Below, in pieces: positions 5,228 through 6,533 of a stretch of 6,533 nucleotides of DNA. A program made the translations under genes and the position numbers. The stretch is taken from contig JASHVU010000093.1 in NCBI GenBank assembly GCA_030044455.1, forward strand, positions 1 to 6,533, read 5' to 3'. Origin of the DNA: Acidobacteriaceae bacterium (GTDB lineage: Bacteria; Acidobacteriota; Terriglobia; Terriglobales; Acidobacteriaceae). Under the pieces are notes generated by a model, which was given only the letters and a program-made list of their open reading frames with translations, was not told the DNA's origin and searched no databases. The stretch's first letter is position 1. The number at the start of each line of letters is the position of its first letter.

Positions 5228-6533
5228 AGCTGGCACGCTGGCTGGCGCGCGCGAGCGGCCTCGACATTCGTTCAGCCAAGTACAGCTACGGTGTCGATCC
5301 CGTGCTCGGGTTTACATCTTCGCGCAAGCACGCTGAGCACTGGGTGAACAGCACATGCGGCTACTGCTCTGTGGGCTGCGGAATGCAGCTTGGCGTAAGA
5401 GACGGTCGCGTGGTGAGCGTGCGCGGCAACCCGGACCACCCTGTCAACCTGGGAAAACTTTGCCCCAAAGGCCTGGCCGAGCATTACGCGATTGAAGCCG
5501 AAGACCGCGCCCGGTATCCGCTGCTGCGCAATAATGGCCAGCTTTCTCGAGTCGGGTGGGATGTGGCCCTGGATACATTGGTAAAGGAATTTCGCGCTGT
5601 GCAATGCAAGTACGGACCGGAGTCGCTCGGAATCGTGAGCACGGGTCAGCTGGTCACTGAGGAGTTCTATGCGCTCGGCAAGCTCGTCCAACTTGGATTT
5701 GGTACCCGCAACTACGATGGCAACACTACGCTCTGCATGTCCACGGCTGTCGCCGGATACAAGCGATCGTTTGGCAGCGATGGCCCGCCAGGAGCGTACG
5801 AAGACCTGCAAAAGGCCGATGTCATACTCCTCATCGGCGCGAATGTTGCTGAGAATCATCCCATTCTCTGCGCAAGGCTCGAGGCCAACGCCAAGCGGAC
5901 TCTGATTGTGGCCGATCCGCGCGTGACCAAGACGGCCATGATGGCAGACGTCTATCTCCCGCTGAAGCCGCGCTCTGATCTTGCATTGATGAATGCCATC
6001 CTGCGCATCGTGATCGATGAAGAGCTTTACGACAAGGAGTACGTCGAACGACATACCGGCGGATTCGCGGAGATGCGTGCATCGCTCGAGACGTACACGC
6101 CGGAATATGCAGCCAAGATTACCGGGCTCGCTCCTGATCTGATCCAACATGTGGCGCACTTGTATGGCAACGCCAAAGCTGCATTCATCGGCTGGACGAT
6201 GGGCGTGAACCACAGTACCAAGGGAACAGAGACCGTAAACGCGATCAACAACCTTGCCCTCGTGACGGGAAACATCGGACGGGTGGGAGCGTCGCCCTTT
6301 TCAATTACCGGGCAATGTAATGCGATGGGAACGCGCGAAGCCGGATTTGCATCTGCATTGCCCGGCTATCGCAAGTTTGAGTCGGAGGCAGATCGCGAAG
6401 AATTAGCCGCGTTGTGGCAAGTGCCGGTCGAGCGTATTCCGCAGAAGCGTGGGCTGGCGTATCCAGACATCATCGAGGCCGCTGTCGCCCGGAAAATTCG
6501 CGCATTATGGATCATCGGCACAAACCCCCTTGT
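5224..6533 (+). CDS. nasA: assimilatory nitrate reductase, NasA/NarB-type molybdopterin oxidoreductase, N-terminal 436 residues (3' end outside window)
   Basis: Likely reduces nitrate to nitrite at a bis-molybdopterin molybdenum centre. The N-terminal [4Fe-4S] motif is complete: C45-GY-C48-SVG-C52 and C80 in KLCPKG, where Lys82 is the conserved residue linking the cluster and the cofactor. NTTLCMSTAVAGYKRSFGSD at 167-186 is the nitrate-reductase signature, with C171 the probable Mo ligand. It is followed by GPPGAYEDLQKADVILLIGA at 187-206 and DPRVTKTA at 231-238. The family is usually about 700 residues or more, so roughly 60% is present. There is no twin-arginine signal in the 44 residues before C45, which fits a cytoplasmic assimilatory enzyme rather than periplasmic NapA. 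A formate dehydrogenase-like relative is less likely, given the LCMSTAVAGY context and the divergent nirA. Loss of the C-terminus prevents checking for an extra [2Fe-2S] domain. Confidence 0.92.
   Translation, partial: MKLARWLARASGLDIRSAKYSYGVDPVLGFTSSRKHAEHWVNSTCGYCSVGCGMQLGVRDGRVVSVRGNPDHPVNLGKLCPKGLAEHYAIEAEDRARYPLLRNNGQLSRVGWDVALDTLVKEFRAVQCKYGPESLGIVSTGQLVTEEFYALGKLVQLGFGTRNYDGNTTLCMSTAVAGYKRSFGSDGPPGAYEDLQKADVILLIGANVAENHPILCARLEANAKRTLIVADPRVTKTAMMADVYLPLKPRSDLALMNAILRIVIDEELYDKEYVERHTGGFAEMRASLETYTPEYAAKITGLAPDLIQHVAHLYGNAKAAFIGWTMGVNHSTKGTETVNAINNLALVTGNIGRVGASPFSITGQCNAMGTREAGFASALPGYRKFESEADREELAALWQVPVERIPQKRGLAYPDIIEAAVARKIRALWIIGTNPL

Noticed and set aside
5272..6213. Minus-strand open frame of 313 residues
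   Set aside because: It lies antisense to nasA, which carries clear family motifs throughout; a shadow of GC-biased codons.

Overview
The window looks like a bacterial nitrate-assimilation locus from a GC-moderate chromosome (roughly 55-60% GC by eye). The gene set and protein style fit Acidobacteriota (Terriglobia-like): a NirA-family siroheme nitrite reductase, an iron-sulfur/DmsC-type fusion next to a NasA-type nitrate reductase, and a HemD-like domain fused to a regulator. The taxon is an inference from protein style; there is no rRNA or marker gene to settle it.

Layout. Two transcription units diverge from a gene-free stretch at about 3155-3685. Leftward (minus strand) runs a 554-residue protein with a uroporphyrinogen-III-synthase-like domain, a GAF domain and a C-terminal ANTAR RNA-binding domain (3154-1490). 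It is followed, after a 296-base gap, by nirA (1193 to beyond position 1), whose C-terminal half is cut off. Rightward (plus strand) runs a fusion of a four-cluster ferredoxin (DmsB/NrfC-like) with an eight-helix DmsC-like membrane anchor (3686-5227). It overlaps by four bases with a NasA/NarB-type molybdopterin nitrate reductase (5224 to beyond 6533), of which 436 residues are present.

How it may work together. NasA would reduce nitrate to nitrite, with electrons plausibly drawn from the quinol pool through the fused FeS/membrane protein. NirA would reduce nitrite to ammonium using siroheme and a [4Fe-4S] cluster. HemD makes uroporphyrinogen III, the precursor of siroheme, so a HemD-like domain on a GAF-ANTAR regulator suggests a link between siroheme or nitrate status and antitermination of these genes. 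Between the regulator's stop codon and nirA lie a plausible promoter and two adjacent hairpins, each with a six-base loop carrying G at loop position 4. This resembles the two-hairpin RNA target of ANTAR proteins, although the usual A at loop position 1 is missing. The rightward operon also has a long, apparently structured leader, including a hairpin that covers part of its Shine-Dalgarno sequence.

The most interesting content is therefore a possible RNA-level control circuit (HemD-GAF-ANTAR protein plus structured leaders) and an apparently cytoplasm-facing, quinol-linked assimilatory nitrate reductase. I saw no mobile element, tRNA, rRNA or CRISPR array.
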